Source of the DNA: Streptococcaceae bacterium AF54-32pH5A
Lineage (GTDB): Bacteria > Bacillota > Bacilli > Lactobacillales > Streptococcaceae
Length of the DNA stretch: 64,000 nucleotides
Direction: 5' to 3'
Assembly (NCBI GenBank): GCA_027682205.1
Contig: JAQDAD010000001.1
Coordinates: forward strand, 124,001-188,000
This document shows, one piece after another, positions 61,928-64,000 of the stretch (its first letter is position 1; each line of letters begins with the position of its first letter). The position numbers and the translations under genes are program-made. Under the pieces are notes generated by a model. The model had not been told where the DNA came from. It searched no databases and was given only the letters and a program-made list of their open reading frames with translations.

Positions 61928-62278
61928 TTATCTTTCTTCTTTAGTGAAGATACCGCGTTCTACAAGGCTGTCCATGAGGAAGTAGAATTTCTCTTGGTGG
62001 ATATGATGGTCTTCTGATTTAAAGATATTAACCAAACGAAGGCCAGATTTATCAGTAATGTTGAGTTTAACACCTGAAAGGTCTTTATTGATGATAATTT
62101 TTAGTTTGAAACCTTCACCACTATTAGGTACTTTTTCAAGTAGACGAGTCAGTTCGAAGTTCCCAACTTTTGTTTCAAAGAAAGTATTGTCTTTCAGTGT
62201 GAACTTTTTGACAGTTGGACTAAGTGTATAGTCGTAGCGGCAGTTTTGTAGTTTAATGGTTTTTTCGAATGCCATTAG
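61928..62278 (-). CDS. DUF1831 family protein
   Basis: About 116 residues; I take the Met at 62278 (MAFEKTIKLQNCRYDYTLSP) though the frame is open to 62290, overlapping the end of the nifS-like gene. Strand-rich N-terminal half with LTRLLEKVPNSGEGFKLKII. Conserved next to the cysteine desulfurase gene in lactobacillales, which suggests a role with Fe-S or thio-modification; unproven. Confidence 0.75.
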   Translation of the reverse strand, partial: LMAFEKTIKLQNCRYDYTLSPTVKKFTLKDNTFFETKVGNFELTRLLEKVPNSGEGFKLKIIINKDLSGVKLNITDKSGLRLVNIFKSEDHHIHQEKFYFLMDSLVERGIFTKEER

Positions 62279-62279
62279 A

Positions 62280-63395
62280 TTAATCTCCAATAATATTTTT
62301 TAAGGTTTGTGCGAGTTCTTTTAGTTCTTCCTCAGTGTTAAGAGGAGAAAGACTGATACGGACAGATTCTTTCAAACGAGGCGAATCTGGTCCATAAAAT
62401 GCTTCAAGCACATGACTGGTTTGCACGACACCAGCAGTACAAGCCGAACCGGTAGAAATTGAAATTCCTTCAAGGTCCAACCGTAGCAAGAGCAAATCAT
62501 TTTTTTGACCAGGAAAGCCAATGTTGGCAACATAAGGAAGCTGGTGTTGGCTTTCGTTGAGATAGTATTCTAGATCTGCAATCTCATCTAGAAAAGCAGA
62601 TTTTAATCCCTCTAGTTTTTGGTAATGTTCAGCTTGTTGCTCTAAATCCTCTTTGAGAGCAGCGACCATGCCTACAATGGCAGCGAGGTTTTCTGTTCCA
62701 GCCCGTTTCTTTTGTTCTTGGTCTCCACCGTGAAGGTAGGAATCAAAGTTCATAGATGAAGCGTAGAGGAAACCAACTCCTTTTGGACCATGGAACTTGT
62801 GAGCAGAAGCGCTAAGGAAATCAATTCCTAATTCTTCGGGATGGATAGGAATTTTCCCGATAGCTTGAACAGCATCTACATGATAAGCAGCAGGGTGGTC
62901 TTTTAAAATATGTCCAATCTCAGCAATAGGCAAGAGATTCCCAGTTTCATTATTTGCATACATGGTTGAAACGAGGATGGTATCGTCACGTAAAGCTTCT
63001 TGAATCTGTTGGGCAGTGATTTCTTGATTTACTGGTTGGATAACTGTCGCTTCAAAGCCAAAATGTTGAACCAGATAATCAATGGTCTCAAGGACAGAAT
63101 GGTGTTCAATAGCTGTAGTGATGATATGTTTGCCACGTTCCTGATGACGGAGACAATAGCCAATGATAGCTGTATTGTTACTTTCTGTACCACCAGACGT
63201 GAAAAAGATATGTTGAGGTTTGGTTCCAAGTAAGTGAGCCAAGTCCTGACGAGCTTGACGGAGAAGTTTACCAGCATGACGACCATGACTGTGAATACTT
63301 GAAGGATTACCATGGGTTTCTTGCATAACCTTGGTCATTTCTGCGATAGCTACAGCTGACATAGGCGTAGTTGCAGCATTGTCCAAATAAATCAA
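62280..63395 (-). CDS. Cysteine desulfurase (NifS/IscS-like)
   Basis: 371 residues, PLP-dependent. IYLDNAATTPMSAVAIAEM at the start, HHSVLETIDYL for the PLP-stacking His, the Lys Schiff-base motif SASAHKFHGPKGVGF, and the catalytic Cys loop STGSACTAGVVQTSHVL. It takes sulfur from cysteine for Fe-S clusters or tRNA thiolation. Which role cannot be told, although the operon with DUF1831 is typical of streptococci. Confidence 0.9.
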   Translation of the reverse strand: MIYLDNAATTPMSAVAIAEMTKVMQETHGNPSSIHSHGRHAGKLLRQARQDLAHLLGTKPQHIFFTSGGTESNNTAIIGYCLRHQERGKHIITTAIEHHSVLETIDYLVQHFGFEATVIQPVNQEITAQQIQEALRDDTILVSTMYANNETGNLLPIAEIGHILKDHPAAYHVDAVQAIGKIPIHPEELGIDFLSASAHKFHGPKGVGFLYASSMNFDSYLHGGDQEQKKRAGTENLAAIVGMVAALKEDLEQQAEHYQKLEGLKSAFLDEIADLEYYLNESQHQLPYVANIGFPGQKNDLLLLRLDLEGISISTGSACTAGVVQTSHVLEAFYGPDSPRLKESVRISLSPLNTEEELKELAQTLKNIIGD

Positions 63396-63404
63396 AGAAT
63401 CACC

Positions 63405-64000
63405 TTATTTCTTTTTGTTGTAGGCAAAGAGTGGGCTGACTGGTTTTCTTTCATGAATACGGATGATAGCATCACCAAGCAATTCGCTAGCAGTAATGTA
63501 ACATACATTTTTAGGAGTTCTTTCTTTTGTTGCTACAGAGTCCGTTACAAGGATTTCTTTGATGTTAGTAGCATCAAGAAGGTCAGCAGCGCCTTCTACA
63601 AAGAGACCATGACTGGATACCGCATAGATTTCAGTTGCACCTTCACGCTCGACGATTTTTGCTGCTTCTGAGAAAGTACGTCCAGTATTTAGGATATCAT
63701 CAATCAAGATGGCCTTCTTGCCTTCAACATCACCGATGATATAGCCTTGGCTACGCTCTGAATCGTCTTGAGCATAGTCGATGATTGCGATTGGTGCATC
63801 TAAATATTCAGCTAAGCTACGGGCACGTTTGACGCCAGAGTTTTTTGGACTAACAACAACGACATCTGATCCCAGCAACCCTTTATCGCTGTAGTGTTTA
63901 GCAAAGAGAGGAATTGTATAGAGGTTATCTACTGGAATGTCAAAGAAACCTTGAACCTGAACAGCGTGGAGGTCAAGCGTTAGAACACGACTTACACCAG
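63405..64000 (-). CDS. prs: Ribose-phosphate pyrophosphokinase, 5' end outside the window
   Basis: The frame is open to the window edge, so the N-terminus is missing here. It carries [20 protein letters not shown], then [15 protein letters not shown], and the PRPP-binding loop [20 protein letters not shown], ending [14 protein letters not shown] synthase makes 5-phosphoribosyl diphosphate from ribose-5-phosphate and ATP. Nine bases upstream of the nifS-like gene, so the operon is prs-nifS-DUF1831-DUF4649. Confidence 0.95.
   Translation of the reverse strand, partial: GVSRVLTLDLHAVQVQGFFDIPVDNLYTIPLFAKHYSDKGLLGSDVVVVSPKNSGVKRARSLAEYLDAPIAIIDYAQDDSERSQGYIIGDVEGKKAILIDDILNTGRTFSEAAKIVEREGATEIYAVSSHGLFVEGAADLLDATNIKEILVTDSVATKERTPKNVCYITASELLGDAIIRIHERKPVSPLFAYNKKK

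Noticed and set aside
1..64000. tRNA or rRNA genes
   Set aside because: No cloverleaf with CCA-type end or rRNA core sequence was noticed on either strand; a tRNAscan run would settle it.

Overview
The window comes from a mitis-group Streptococcus (S. mitis / oralis / pneumoniae relatives). The backbone genes read like pneumococcal ones: Cof-type HAD hydrolases, ftsY, zwf, a glutamine-type ABC transporter, a CPBP protease, uvrB, a NUDIX gene, niaR-niaX, panT-coaC-coaB, fhs, pcrA, radC, rex, a nifS-like gene and prs. The species call is an inference from gene order and protein similarity; no rRNA is present.

Layout. 1-5.0 kb: end of a membrane glycerophosphodiesterase gene, ybaB, a truncated IS30-family transposase, two HAD genes and ftsY. 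5.0-38.45 kb: a 33-kb foreign island between ftsY and zwf. 38.45-45.5 kb: zwf, amino-acid ABC transporter, CPBP protease, uvrB. 45.5-48.9 kb: a DUF2971-type gene broken by a stop codon and two unknown membrane-protein genes. 48.9-52.5 kb: NUDIX, niacin and pantothenate/CoA genes. 52.5-55.2 kb: an unrecognised two-gene operon of glycine-rich hydrophobic proteins. 55.4-64 kb: fhs, pcrA, radC, a C26 peptidase, rex, two small DUF genes, nifS-like and prs (cut by the window end).

The island is a one-directional (minus-strand) array of about 25-30 orphan Rhs C-terminal cassettes. Each is a piece of Rhs core (recurring motifs [38 protein letters not shown]), a toxin tip or its remains, and one or two immunity genes. 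The Rhs DNA is GC-richer and carries neisserial DNA uptake sequences (exact AGGTCGTCTGAA and ATGCCGTCTGAA 12-mers), so the source is very probably an oral Neisseria. Recognisable toxin folds are GIY-YIG-like, WHH and LHH HNH nucleases, AHH-like and TNT-like. Immunity families include SUKH/SMI1-KNR4, Imm26 (two), DUF4303 (two), DUF1963-like, Imm21, DUF4265, DUF416-like, an Imm11-like protein and an ankyrin protein. Most toxins are broken by stops, frameshifts or truncation, while most immunity genes are open with good ribosome binding sites.

The island entered inside the 3' end of zwf. The last residues of Zwf are now encoded by out-of-frame Rhs DNA, and the displaced original zwf tail lies 33 kb away beside ftsY. 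Both joins sit on the shared string AACCTGAT. zwf lost its terminator in the process and now points, codirectionally, into the array. A streptococcal-looking inverted-repeat element and a relBE-type toxin-antitoxin pair lie inside the island, which suggests it has resided in streptococci for some time. The working hypothesis is that this is a stolen bank of immunity genes against neisserial Rhs toxins.
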